A stretch of DNA of 64,000 bases, taken from contig NC_040012.1 of NCBI RefSeq assembly GCF_000972845.2, positions 10,285,927 through 10,349,926 of the forward strand, read 5' to 3'. The DNA is from Larimichthys crocea (lineage: Eukaryota; Chordata; Actinopteri; Sciaenidae). Below are positions 43,301 to 56,395 of this stretch, piece after piece. Both the position numbers and the translations under genes were made by a program. The notes beneath the pieces are model-generated. The model worked only from the letters and a program-made list of their open reading frames with translations, searched no databases and was not told the DNA's origin. Each line of letters opens with the position of its first letter. Position 1 is the stretch's first letter.

Positions 43301-45755
43301 AAAACTGCTGCATTGTGCAGCTCTAATGTGACATGTAGGTGCTTTAACAGAGACTGCTGATGTTTTTCTTTCTCTGCGGTACAATGCATTGGAGGTTATT
43401 ACCCTCCGATTTGGATCTTAACACTGACATCTGTTGACTCACACCTTCCTAACAGATAATCACTCAGCATCCACCCTCACTCCTTTACCTGTCCACACTT
43501 GTTGTTTGGACGTCTCAGGTCCAGGTCAGGTTTGTGCAGGCTTCATTTCAACTCAGATATCTCACCTCACAGCAGCGCTCCCTCTCCATTAGACAAGCAC
43601 AAGACAAGATGTCGCTCTTTAAGGTATATAAATAACTTCTAAAAGCATTTCTCTGTGAAACACCTTGAAATGTTACATTTGAACTATTAGACTACTTTTA
43701 CCTCACCTACTGCTCTGAAACTAATTTCACCTGGCTCCCACAGGAAATTAGTCTCCAGATTAGAAAACATAACATCAACAATGATGAAGAAATGGTCTGA
43801 AGAAATGCAGAGGGAAATGTGTGGGCTGCTATTCACCATGCTGTCTAAAGCCTCGCCTCTTGACAATATATGGGAAGTCTAATATACGAATTAATTTTAA
43901 TGTCGCTTTGACACAGACGTTATTTTCCTGCCTGTCTTTGCCGTTTAATGGAGTTCTGTTTTGTTGCAAATTAGTTTAGGGGCTCATTTTGTGAGCTGGT
44001 CATTCATCACACACTCATGGCGAGGCAATCAAGTTCAAACTCTCATTACGTCTGACTTTGACTATCTTGAAGACCTCCTTAAGAATGAAAGATCGATTTG
44101 CCTATTTAAGAAAAAAAAAAAACCTTCAGGGGGCGAAAGCAATCACCTGAAATTACTGGTCCGTCCCCTTGTGGCTTGTCATCCCAAAAAGACATCACTC
44201 AGCATACAAAGCATATTCACAGTGTTTGTTATGATCAAGGCTCATGGTACCTGAAAAGGTAATTTACATCCAACTGTGAATAAAATAACCTGACAATAAA
44301 CAAGAAAAGGTTTAAGGTGGAAAGAGGTGAGATTTTGCAGATTTTCTGTAAATTCTGTTAAACTTTGCTCTGCGGATTACTGTGACTCCAGCTAAGACAG
44401 GAACATTACACTGTGACATCATTTCTGTCGTGCAGCGTTGCACCTATTGTGTTGCTGAAAGTCAATTTACTGCTTCCATCCCTTCTGGACTAAAAGTCAA
44501 ACTCATGAGCTGCATCATGTCATCATGTGGAAGCTGTAAGTTTTTCTCACAGTGTGATTCTGGAGAGCCGCAGGGGTCACTGATCTCACTCCTGCCAACA
44601 TGATGAGTGTGGCAGCGGCAGCGGCAACGTTACGGTTGAGATCATTTACAGGCTTCAGTGTGATACTGGGGAATTTCTCCAGCCGTGGAGTGCCTTGGCT
44701 CTGCAGCACATGGAAGAAAAGGAACAAAAAAGGGAAAAAACTAATGTATTCAAGGTAGAAGCAGTCAGAGGTAGCACTGAGACAAGAAAGGCAAGACAGG
44801 CACAGTCTCCTGAGAGCCGACAAGCTTATGCTCCTGAAGAGGGAGACAGAGAGTCACTTGGGTTGCAAATCACTAAGTGAAACTTGGGGGAAAAAAAAAA
44901 AAAAAAGATGTCTGGCAGAGAGGGCTGATGATCTGTGGTTAGCTTTTCTTGGCAATGGTGTATGTGCTGTGGAAAAAAACTGTTGTGCATGTGTATGTTT
45001 GTGAAGACAGAAAAATTGCCTTTACTCAAACTGCAACTTAAACACCAGGATGACTGTTGACACCGCTGCTTCTGCTCTGGCCTCGGAAACCACATCAGAT
45101 GATTTTTGGAAGGGTTAGGGTGGGAGGGGGGCTGAGACAGGACTAGTGATGCGTAATGGAGCAACTGGACTCAACTTGACAGATTTCTCAACTCAGATTG
45201 TAGCACATTGTATAAACTGGCTGGTGATTCGAATTTGGGCGTCACATACTAAATGTTTTTCTTGTCGTGTGGAGATGGAAATTGCCTTGTGGTCTTTCCC
45301 TTGATGGCCTTGCTATAAATATAAAATAACAAAAATTAAAATGAAAGTCATATAATTCTGGGTGGCCTGGTCTGGCCTGGTAAAATACAGCAAATGAAGA
45401 GAAGCCTCAGTCCAAACTATCTGAGGCCATTTTTCCAGCCTGCGAGCCCCCTGAACTAAAAGGTGCAGCTGCTGAAATCTAAACCTGCAGTTGTTACTGG
45501 GTTTTTTTTTTCTTTCACTCTTTCTACTCTCCCTCCTTCTTTCTCAAATAGCAAGTTGAAGAATGACGACAGCGGCTTAACACACAAAATTGTCAGCTGA
45601 GGGTTGGAGGGGAATAATTGTAGGCAGTGGAAAGAGGGAAAAGGCAGAGACGGTCAGACACAAAGAGGCCTTTCTACCAGCAAGCAGAACTGCCTCACGT
45701 CACAACACAAGCAGGAAACCACACCAACACCACCTTACCCCTGGGACTGAGTGTG
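43301..45755. other. gene-free stretch
   Basis: Poly(A) runs at about 44111-44122 and 44890-44906. No exon is supported. Confidence 0.4.
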
Positions 45756-45768
45756 TTTATGTGTGTGA

Positions 45769-45803
<35 letters not shown>

Positions 45804-46060
45804 CTGGAGGAATGGTTGAGGAAGAAGAGAAAAGAAAGGGGTCTGGGACATTTAATGAAACCCAATATCCTGCCTCTGGTCTAAAAATAAATGAAGCACC
45901 GAGCACATAAACACAATATAATTTGTGCGTGTGTGTGTGTATGACGTATAGACTAAGCGGTCCAGAGGTGAGGTGTGAGAGAGTTGTGTTCATTTCCCAG
46001 GTTTATTTGAGCTTGCAAATGAAAATTGTATTTCACCCCCACCGCCTTTAGTGCCCCGCA

Positions 46061-46091
<31 letters not shown>

Positions 46092-46104
46092 CACACACAC
46101 ACAC
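45756..46104. repeat. microsatellite cluster (GT)n(GA)n and (AC)n
   Basis: (GT)n followed by (GA)n at about 45761-45803, a short (GT)n at 45927-45941 and (AC)n at 46060-46104. The open frames across them are artefacts of the repeats. Confidence 0.9.
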
Positions 46105-49100
46105 GTAAACACACTCAACAAGATGAGGTGACATCAAGTGGTGCACAACTGCATGTAAAGGGGTAATGTCAGTTTGATTACGGAAACTATACAGACCATC
46201 GACTCTCCGCTGTACAGGCAATTAAATGGTAGACTGGGCAAGCAATTAAATAGCGAAGTGAAACTTTAGAGTTGCATATTTTTCCTCAGCGGAGTGTGTG
46301 TGTGCATGTGTGTGAAGGCTGATAATTACTAATGACTCACAGACGAGTGTATCCGTAATGTTTTTTTCTCTGCTAGAGTTTCATGCACGGAGAAAAAAGG
46401 TGACATAATGAAATAAAGTCTTTATAGTTTACTTAATACACCTGGTGGAATAAATACAGAGAACACAGTGTTATAAACTGTTGCAGGAAGCTAACGATAG
46501 CTCACTTAAATGACCTGAGGATGACACATTTAGTATAGTAGATTATGGACTGAACATTAGAAAGGAAAGAAGTAATAGAAGTAAATTGTTAAGACAGTAT
46601 GTGCAGGCGTTAGTAACCTGACCATGCAGATACTTTTTGTTTTGTTTGCTTGTTTTGAGATATATTTGATGCCTTTGGGTTATAATAACTAATGACTAAT
46701 GACTTTTTTTTAGCCGTCCTAAGTTGGTGCATAAAGTCGTACAGTTAGTTCAGGTGAATTCGTAATGAACAAACGAGTTTTCAGACATTAGTCATGTGAA
46801 AAGTTGTTCTGCAATCAAATCCGTCAACAGTGTAAACATGCACTCAGTATGTTAAGCCAAGAGGTTTTAACTCAACGTCCACTTTGTTTTATCTATACAT
46901 GCACACGCGGATAAAATGTTTGTTTCAGAGTTCGTTCATACAGTCTAGGAACATCTGGTTATGCTAAGCTGACAAAGTTATTTGGTCTAATATTGGCGTA
47001 ATGTTTGGAACGTTTTGTTCAAGTATAAATTTACATATTTTTTTCAAAATTAAATCAAATAGGTTGACCATATTTCATTACTTTGGTTTACTCAAACTGA
47101 AACAACATCTCAGATAATACTGAGCGAGCTAATGTCAGATTTATCAGTGGGGAAAAAAGTTCAGTGTAAGCTTTTTTTTAATTACATAATCTGTAAGTAT
47201 GTATGTAATACATGTACAGCACATAAAATCAAAAGAATAAAGAATTAAACCGCTTTATTTCTACACTTTTTCCCGTTATTTATCTTTGCATTTGCAATTT
47301 TGTTTTCCGAACTGAGCGTACATGCCGATATGACGTGTTGAATGTAGGTCACCGTTGGAGCATCTAACCTAACCGTGACCTTGTCGTGCTCCTCACAAAT
47401 GATTCGCCACGTCTCATAAAATACCAAGGGGAGGTTCCTGCTGTGTTTTGTTTGGCTGTATGCAATGAGACGTACGTTGTGGTTAAAGTATGACTGGAGG
47501 TGAGGATGAGAAATATTCCCATGGCATTCGTTTCATACTTTGAAGCTTTCAAGTTACGGTATGTTCAGACACACAGAGAACACAGCTGGGGGCATAAATC
47601 CAACTGATCGGCTGTGACAAAAGAGAAAACAAAAGTAAAGAGAGCCCTTCTGGGCATCATTGAACCTCCTATCAAGTCCATAAGCAGTGACAACACATAT
47701 CATTATTTAAATGTACATCTGTGCATGAGTGTGGGTGTGTATGTCTGTGTGCATACATCTATGTGTGCTCCACCTGGAGCAGAGCAGGTATTATTAGTGA
47801 CGGTGCCAAGAGACACTTAAATTGCAGCCACTCTGTCTAGTGCAAACACGCCTGTCTAGGCACAGATCAGGTGATGTCTGTGTGTGTGTGTGTGTGATTG
47901 CATCTTTGTGGAAACCTGACAAAGCCCAAGTATCACACACCTCGCGAGTTCACCACAGATTTGTTAGAAATGCATGTCCAGAGTGTCCAGTCCTGTTACC
48001 ATCAGTATTTTTAGTAACGACAACAGAGAGCAGACAGATGAAATTTAGGGAACTGATAATTCAATATTCAGCCAGCAGGAGCGCATTCGCCAGTGGTGGT
48101 ACTATTAATCACATGACTGTCTCTTGGCACAATGCTCCACCTTCTCCTCCATGTTTTCCAGACAACACATATAATTGTCTCACATATCACATATCTCTTA
48201 AGCTCTTTTGTGAGTGTTTAAAGGTGCTGGCTGAAAAGATGGTTACGGTGTCATGACTCTTAGAGGATGGTCACTGTAACGTCTTGTCATTGTTATTACA
48301 GCACACAAACAGTGCATGCATTCCTGTGTGCTTCAATAATTGCACCCATTTACCTCTATTGGACACGTTCAGGAATGTTAAGGTGTGTGTGTGTGCGTGT
48401 GTGTGTGTCTAAACTTTCCATCTGCCGTGTTAACCCATCAGGGTGGTCTTGATAATTGCTTCATTTGTTTTGTTGCCATCAACTTGATACACCGTTTTAT
48501 TTTTCATCCCACAGTGTACTGAACGTGTTGTGCTCTCGGTGTAGCCAGACCGAGGTGTCGACTTTCAGGTAAAACTGAAACCGAGGACGCGATCTAAAGA
48601 CTTTTCTTTTTCTTTTTTGTGAGTAAAGAGGCTTAAGGGAGGGACTGGGCTGAACATGGAGCATCAAGTGTCTGAGACACCGATCACTTTTTTGTTGTTG
48701 TTGTGATTTGATCAGCAGCAGTGAAGCGATGTTTTGAAATGATTTTTACTTTTGAGTTTATTATACCAACAAAGAGGTATTTTAGAGGAAAGTGAAAATA
48801 ATAATTGTGTTATTACGGATCATTATCGGCCATTATAGATGACTCCCTTGATACATGATTGTTGAGCAAAAAAATTAATTTAATTAATTCATTTATTTAT
48901 TGAAATTAATTTGATAATATTTACAATTATAGCTAGACATAAACATAAAAATGTACATTCATAATAGTATTTTATTATTTATATGAATATTTAAAAAATG
49001 AATATTAAAGCTATTGATTAATATTATTATGTCTTACATTTATTATTTATTATTATTTATCCTACCAACTCTGTACAATGATTGCCTCTGTGCAGAGAGA

Positions 49101-49149
49101 GGAGAGAGGCACAGTTGAGCTGATGGACATATATGAGTCCATGTGTATA
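46105..49149. other. gene-free stretch
   Basis: Short (GT)n runs at 47877-47898 and 48382-48408; very AT-rich from 48850. Nothing coding is recognised. Confidence 0.4.
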
Positions 49150-49240
49150 TTTTTCTTATGTATATTTTATAATGCTGCTGCAACAAAAGAATTTCCCTTC
49201 GGGGATAAATAAAGTATCTATATTTTATATTATTTTTATA
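49150..49240 (+). mobile_element. LINE 3' end fragment
   Basis: GCTGCTGCAACAAAAGAATT, TTCCCTTCGGGGATAAATAA and AGTATCTAT form the well-known 3' terminus of fish non-LTR elements. Only the tail is present. Confidence 0.6.
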
Positions 49241-49455
49241 TTGTTGTTTTTTTTACAGTATACATATACTTTAAAAATTAACAATAATTAAAATTATATT
49301 ACATATTAAAAATACTATAAAGTAATGATAATACACATTGTATTACAAAATATTTAGTTTCTCTTTGTTTACGTTTATTTTACATTTTAATTTATGTAGC
49401 TAATATTCTAATATTAATTTATAGATCAACTATTCTGACTAAATCTAATGAAACT

Positions 49456-49456
<1 letters not shown>

Positions 49457-49497
<41 letters not shown>
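49457..49497. repeat. (ATT)n microsatellite
   Basis: About 13 uninterrupted ATT units inside AT-rich DNA. Confidence 0.95.
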
Positions 49498-49498
<1 letters not shown>

Positions 49499-51179
49499 TT
49501 TATTTAAAGCTTTTCTCAGCAAATCAGTATTTCAAAAGCAGATGCACCCCGTCTGCATTAACTGTGTCAATCAGCTCAAAGAAGTCAAAGTTTTTCAGGT
49601 GCTGAGCTAATTCAATAATTTCAAGGTGACATTCAGTATTCCAGTTGTTATCCAATCGTGTCAGGCGGTTTGTGACACCACATCCGCTGGATTTGTACAC
49701 TGCAGCACAGTGTAAGAAATGACAGCCCAGAGGTTTTAGATATGAGTATTGATTTTATGCTCTGTCGAGATATTTTTATGACAGATGGTGTTTCTGTGCA
49801 GTTGCCAGTGTTTTTGTTTTGTTTTCTTTTTCAAGCCGTGGCTCTCTATCGGCCTTGAGCATAAATAGTCAGTACACACAGGCCCATAAAACAATCCAAA
49901 TGAAGTTTTGAGATCATGACAACATGTCAGAGCAGTTAAAGTGTGATGTCAATCGAACAATAAAAGAAATATAACATTTTAAAAGAGCTTACAGTTTACA
50001 CTTCAGGCTATGCATAAATGTTTGCCAGATTTTGGGAATTTCATATGCCGATCAAAGCTTCGAAAAAAAATGCACGTTACAAATGAGAAACATTTCTAAA
50101 CACTTATCACATTTTTGTTTCTAAAAGCCACAAAACAGTCGAGGTTTCCAAATGTCATAGTTTCGTGCTTTTAACAGGACAAAAAAATCCTTTTTCGTGA
50201 CGACAGTGGGCATCTTAAAATCTATCGTCAAGCTGAACCTATCAGCACGGATAGATGCGGACGCTTAAAGCGGGTTGAGTTTGGAGACAGCCTCTGCTGT
50301 GTTCTAACCAGAGGGTAATAATGGAATGCAACCAGACAACAGCAGCCATGCCACAACACAGCCAGACACATTCGCATGAATGGAACAGGTTGTGTGGGTA
50401 AGTACGTAGGTGTGTGTGTATGGGAAATGTGTAGCCCTGATTTAACTCTGCAGTTCACATGCAGCCACTCTGTGCCCTGAAATGACCTTTTCTATTTATG
50501 GAGATTTTCCATTAGGAAGAAATAACCACTTTCATTAAGTGAAATTTCAAACAGTATCTCCAACCTTTGATGTTTATTATTGTAATAAAATGTAATATTA
50601 GGCTTTATTGAAATGTGAACTAATAAATCTTACAGAAGGATGTCGTCAAATAAAAATACTTTGAAGGCCAGCACAAATCATTTTAATTGACTAAAGCTGA
50701 CACAGAAGAGGGGCGGGCGGGCGGCGGAAAAGTACAAAATATATACTGGACTATATGTAAAAGAGTACGTTTACACGACAAACAAAAGCTTCACATTCAG
50801 CCGATTTCAACAGAGCGCTGTTCAGTGAAGTATGTGTGCGAGAGTGTTAACAGCCAGTCAGCTTATAAACACTCGGTCTTTATTGTTCTGAACAGCCTGC
50901 CAAAGCATAAACAAAAGTCCTGTGTGATGACATAGCCTTAATCACTATGAAATATAGGAATATCAGACTTTTTCCCGAAGCGGGAAAAACGCAGACGAAT
51001 GCAAACTGATGGGAATAAATTCATGAAAACGAATGTGAATTAGTGTGAAAGTCCAGTTCCACATCAAGTCATGATTAGAAGTTTTAAACAGTTTTTGTTT
51101 CTGACTAATTGAATTGGAAGTTGTGACAATTAGCAGCAAAGAAAATCACATTTTTAGTAAAAACTAGTTTACTAAGTCA
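49498..51179. other. gene-free stretch
   Basis: One GC-rich patch with GGGCGGGCGGGCGGCGG at 50710-50726. No exon or transposon is recognised. Confidence 0.4.
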
Positions 51180-51183
51180 TTAA

Positions 51184-51374
51184 AGGTCCGGTGTTTAAGA
51201 TTTAATTACTCTACAGAGGAATATAATATTAATAACAATGTTTTTATTAGTGTATGATCACCTAAAAATAAGAAGAAGAGCTTTTTATATCGACAGATGA
51301 TGAGAGGGTGTGACGAGGAGGTTGCAATCAGCCACTACACCGCTAGATGTTACTAAGTCCTACACACTTATCCT
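51184..51374. mobile_element. piggyBac-like MITE, copy 2 (shortened)
   Basis: Begins AGGTCCGGTGTTTAAGATTTA and keeps TTTTATTAGTGTATGATCACC and CCGCTAGATGTTACTAAGTC from the interior of copy 1 (257-597). The ends are flanked by TTAA (51180-51183, 51375-51378). About 150 bp shorter than copy 1 through an internal deletion. Confidence 0.72.
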
Positions 51375-51378
51375 TTAA

Positions 51379-54259
51379 ATGAACGCTCACACCTTCACTT
51401 CACTATAGACTAAAAACATTTTTTCTCGTCGCCATGCTCATTAACCTACAGGCTTGTTCAGTCACAGTCACAAGCACTATCATTACCTGCTTAAGTGGCT
51501 GTAGCTGGCATTACTTCAGCTGCCAAAAAGGCGTATGAAGCGCAGTAAAAACTGTATATAAGAACTTTAATCACAGTCATTCAGTTGCCAGAGAAAGCTA
51601 ACACTGATTGGCTCAAAACTCTCGTGCGACTAGCAGCCACATGCAAACCGAATGACAAGAGTATGAGAAGAGATGCTTCAATAAAGGCAACGGCTGGAGT
51701 GCAGACGCTGTGTTCCTCCACACCCTGTCTTTATGTCTTTATAACTTGCCTTGATTTATTTCTTTCTTTCTATCCCTGTAATTGTCCTTTCTCCTCATTC
51801 CTGCTTTGTTTTTGTTTTTTGATCATAAAAATGACTAATGCACGCTTAGATCTCGTTTTTATAACGTATGATGAACACATCACTGAGTCTGCAGGAGATG
51901 CCGAAATGGCGTGCACGGAAAGTAACGTGAGTCACGGTGAGTGGCCCTTGTTAACATTAATTTAGTTAGAAGTTAGTTAGCCTAGTTGTAACTCGGGAAC
52001 ACAGTCGGTGGTGTGACATGAAAATTAAAAGTGTAAGATGTGTGTAAAAAATAGCGGAGGAGAAATGAGGAGAAATAAAATTCCAGTCTGTCTTTAAAGA
52101 TTCACAATCTCCTTTTCGCCTTATTTCCTCCTACGTCCTTCTGCATCTCCTTTTCCTCCTTTCCACTCCGTCTCCTCCTCCCTTCTCCCCATTAGAGACA
52201 AAGGGAAGCCATCAGCCCATCGATCACGCTAACCTCCTGTGTGACCTCTTGCCAAATGACGCCCCCAGAAAACCAGGTCTGCTCCATGCTGCTCTTTGTT
52301 TGCTCTCTTCCTGTGTTTCTCAGAGCAGCATTGTGGTGCACTCAACAAGTGGTTCATTTAGCCGCTGCAGCAACAGCGGCTCAACGTGTTGAAACATACA
52401 TCCTGCCCTAAATGGAGGTTTGGTTGCAAACAAATACAAACAGAGCATTCTGTGCACACTCCGGATATTAAATTGTGTACCACTGCAAAATGTAATTATT
52501 GCCTCAACTTGGGAAGAAAGATTCAATTTTGGTTCAGTACCTGGCTCAAATAGGGACGTATTTTAATACTCTCTCTCCTTCAGGGAAGAATTGATTTAGA
52601 ACAGATGAGAACTCTCCTGCCACGATGACCCCCGGGTACATCTTTATTATCAGTCTATTGCTGTACCTTCAGGTCTTTTAGCTTTTTCTAAATTCAGTCA
52701 GACATTCATGTCACGACAGGTTTCAAATGCCATTATTTGAGCATTTCAAAATGTCATTTAAAAAAGGTACATTGCACTGAAATATCATTCATTCAAATGC
52801 TACTTCTGTGACAATTAGCTGTAGCTGCAGTTCATCTGCAAACTGCATGCACACTAGTCCAGTTTTCTGCAGTGACCACTCTCACATCACTGGAAAATAT
52901 GTACAGTTTTAATGGCAATAGCTCTCAGCCTGAAAATCCATTTCACTCTGTGACTAGTGTGGCTGAGCTCAAGAGGAAAGAGCGTATGGGCAATTTAACA
53001 GCAGGACAATACTTGATCATGATCAGATGAAAAACAGAGGAGGATGCACAGCGTAGAGGAGAGGTTGAAACAGGAGAGAGAGGCAGAAGAAATGTAGAAA
53101 AGTGCCAAAGTGTTATCCCTCAAAAACAAAACAGTATGAGTCAGTCATGCTGATATTCATTTCAGTACACCGATCATGCATGCTGTGGATGGCAAACAAA
53201 CCTAAAGAGGGTTTACTCCCTTTTCACAGCCTAGTTCATCCTAATAGATCCATGTGATCATCATTTCAGAGGGAAAAAGCGAAATGCATATCTGAAAATG
53301 AAGCTCACTTGTTCTTATGTAGGTGCTTTTACGGCTCGCAAAGACAGGTGACTGCAGTTTATCTTTTAGTTTTGCATGACTGTTCATGGACTTTTAGTTA
53401 TGCATCAAAAATGCAAATGCGTCCACACAGCTGTCTCCTAATGAATAAACACCTAGCTAAAATAATTTCCTCTATGGATTCACATGACGCATTTATTTTA
53501 AATGTTGAGATGTGTCTTTCAAAAGGCTCTGGCTTCAGTTTTTTGTACACGAAGGCGAGGCCGATATTCACTAGAAGAGAGAAATCTCCCAGCAGAGCGA
53601 GGTTATGACTCATTCACCTTGAAGAAGAACATTGCTGGTGGCTGAGTCACCGAGGTCACACCCTGACACACACCCACCATTCACTCAACCGGTTTCTTAT
53701 CGGTCTCTGTCTCACACATGCAGAGGCAAATCCAAGTATAAAGTACGCACGTTTATGCCTTGCAGGAACACATAAATTGTGTGCTAAGGCAATTTAGCTC
53801 CCACACCCAAGAAAAGCCTACACTGCATTTTTTTTTTTTTTTTTTTTTTACAAAATTACACAATTCAATATTTGATATATTACTGCTATAACCTTACATT
53901 ATAGTGGCTGAAAAAATAAATCTTAGATCTTAATTTAGTAGATGTGTGGGAGGCACAAAGCCGTAAATATTCCTACTACTCATCTGTCTATAATGGTTAC
54001 TCTGTGATTGATATGTTTTGTATTCACGGGAGAGAGAATATGTTGTCGCAGAGTGTGAGTAGTTAACAAAAACTCTCACTCTGCACTCTGCTAAGCAACA
54101 TGCTAATGGTAAATAAAGGGTCCGTCTCGCCATTTGTCTCTGATGGCATACATCACCATTAGTTCTTCCTAATCGAAAAAGAAGTCTTTACAATCTGGAA
54201 TTAAATGTCTTGAAAAATAACATCCCTCAATCCTGCAGTAGTTGATTAAGTGCTCAAAA
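51379..54259. other. gene-free stretch with one weak exon-like site
   Basis: A long pyrimidine tract at 52107-52190 ends in a good acceptor (CATTAG, 52190-52195), followed by about 80 bp open in two frames to a possible donor. No family match. Poly(T) at 53828-53849. Confidence 0.35.
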
Positions 54260-55100
54260 CGACACTTTCACTACAAGGGAGGTTGAGAATGCAATAGCTA
54301 GGTTGAAATATAGAGGCTATGAAAGGGGAAATCAGGCACAGTGTCGGCATGGTTCATACCTGATTGAATTAAAAGTGACCATACAGGATTTATTAAAACA
54401 AATGTTAGGATGCTCCTTATTATTGTTTTGCCTGGCATTTTCTCTTTACAGTACTACAAGAAAATTAACACACAGCTTTACAATATGTATATATAAGCGT
54501 ATTGAGAATCCCCCTATATGCAGACGACATAATGTTATTTCTGTTTAATTTAAACTCTTCCATACCAGCTCTTAAGGATTTAATACATACCTGTAATGTT
54601 ATATCAGATACAGAACCCTCCTGCTCAGCAGTGTTCATTGTCTAATTTAATTTTCAGAGGGATATCCACTACGTTACTTCTCTGGATTTAAAAAATCTGT
54701 AATCGGTTAGATATTTTTTCACGTAACGTCGAGCCTTTGTTTATTAGGTTTAAAAATGATTTAGACAGGTTTATTTGGAGGGAGAGGTCACCCAGAATCA
54801 CTAAATAATCATCATCAATAAGAAAGGATGACACTTCCAAACTTCCAGCTCTATTATTAGATCATTCTGGTTTCTGCTAAATAAGTTTGACAGCATGTTA
54901 TTATGCAACCCTTTTATTAAGAAATATCACATTTTAACAGGATAATCCTCTCAGAAATTTGATATCTATGTTTACTGAATGGATATAAATCTTAACGAAA
55001 TACAGACAGTGAAATCTGAACTCCTTACTGTCAAAAAAAAGCCTCTCAGATCTGCTGGGTTAGGCCGACTAGCTGTTCCTGAGATTTGCCTTTCTGCCTG
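54260..55100 (+). mobile_element. L1-type LINE reverse transcriptase remnant
   Basis: Translated pieces match the order of an L1 reverse transcriptase. GCSLLLFCLAFSL (around 54411) fits the GCPLSPLLFALAIEPL region. LYADDIMLFL at 54514-54543 contains the catalytic YADD. RFKNDLDRFIWRERSPRI (54747-54800) fits the thumb/post-RT region before the conserved Trp-rich segment. Frameshifts and stops separate the pieces, so it is dead. The ends are not defined. Confidence 0.75.
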
Positions 55101-56100
55101 ACAACTTGTCTTATTTGTTTCATCATGCATGATTTACTTTAATAATTGTTTAATAGTTCTGTTAAGAAACAATTTTTTATATCCACCCTACTCATCATTC
55201 ATTCAAGTATTTACATGTTAGGAACTCTATTTTTCTTTTCTTTTTTTTTTAATCTTTAATGTATAATGGTGTATCATATTACTAATAGATGTCTAATAGT
55301 ATAGGCTGAGTGGAAAAAGTATTTGGGTTTATTCAATATCACATGAGCTGAGATAATTTGCTCACGAGGTCCCGTCTTGCTTAAGGAGACATCAGTATTG
55401 CATCAGGGTTTAAATGCTTAAAATATGATTCATTGAAATAGTCTTAATTGCGGGTAAAAAACATTTTGCCATGACACTGAAGATTGATGCCTCACTCTCC
55501 ACCTCCATGTGGTTCAAAGAACTGTAGACAATATTCAAACAATATTAAAGCCAGGTGTGTATTTGACATATTTAGATACGACTTCGTGCGGACGGGCATA
55601 CAACATTATATTTAAATATGTTTCTGGTTATATCACATTGTTACTATTTATCTGTCATCTATTATTAATTTATTTATTTTCATTGTATATTTTTTTCTCT
55701 TTGGGTTTGGTTTTTCTCTGACACTGTCACAATCCTGTTTCACTGTACTTTCATGAAAGATAATGTGGGGGAAAAATATAATAGCAAAAGCCGATTATTT
55801 CAGTAGACGAGTGGATACATCTGTAAATGTCAAGTTGTAAAGTGGGAAGACAGCGGTATGAGGTGGATACTAAAGAGACCATTCGTGTGCTGAAAACCAA
55901 ATGTAATGTTTTGATATTTGCATCCTCTGTGTATTTGTGTTTAAGTGTGTGAGATCCACTGAATAAAGATTTCAAATGGTAAAAGTGGATGTATACCTTT
56001 AATAGAGTTAACTTTTTACCATATTTACATTTACATTTTTATTTTTAGGTTTAAATACTTGCCGGCTAAAACAAAAAACATATTTTTGTCACTCATGAGA
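55101..56100. other. AT-rich, possibly further decayed LINE sequence
   Basis: Directly follows the L1 remnant and may include its 3' part. No motif is clear enough to assign. Confidence 0.3.
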
Positions 56101-56395
56101 AGGAATAGTTTGATGTTTTGGAAAATACACTTATTTGCTTTCTGGACAAGAATTAAGTTAAATTAGGATTCATACTGCTCTCATATCTGTACAGTAAATA
56201 TGAAGCCACAGCCACCAGTGAGCTTAACTCAGCATACATGTAGCATTAAGAATGCAAACAAGAGGTTAACAAAGTTGTTTTTTACAGAATAAACGTATGA
56301 AGTGAAGTTATGAAGTGTTAATTATGCAGCTTAGAGGTGCTAATGGTGGACTGCATTACCTTCAGACAGAGCCAAACTCCCTGTTTCCTCTTACC
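56101..56395. repeat. teleost interspersed repeat, copy 2
   Basis: Same left end as 36021 (AGGAATAGTTTGATGTTTTG), then CTCATATCTGTACAGTAAAT, AGCTTAACTCAGCAT and CAGAGCCAAACTCCCTGTTT, in the order typical of this fish repeat. A third possible fragment lies near 58790-58890. Confidence 0.65.

Noticed and set aside
43600..43640. ATGTCGCTCTTTAAG followed by GT, resembling a tiny first coding exon
   Set aside because: Five codons are too few to judge and no partner exon was found.
45590..45993. ORFs of 78-106 codons on both strands
   Set aside because: They depend on the (GT)n(GA)n tract and show no protein family resemblance.
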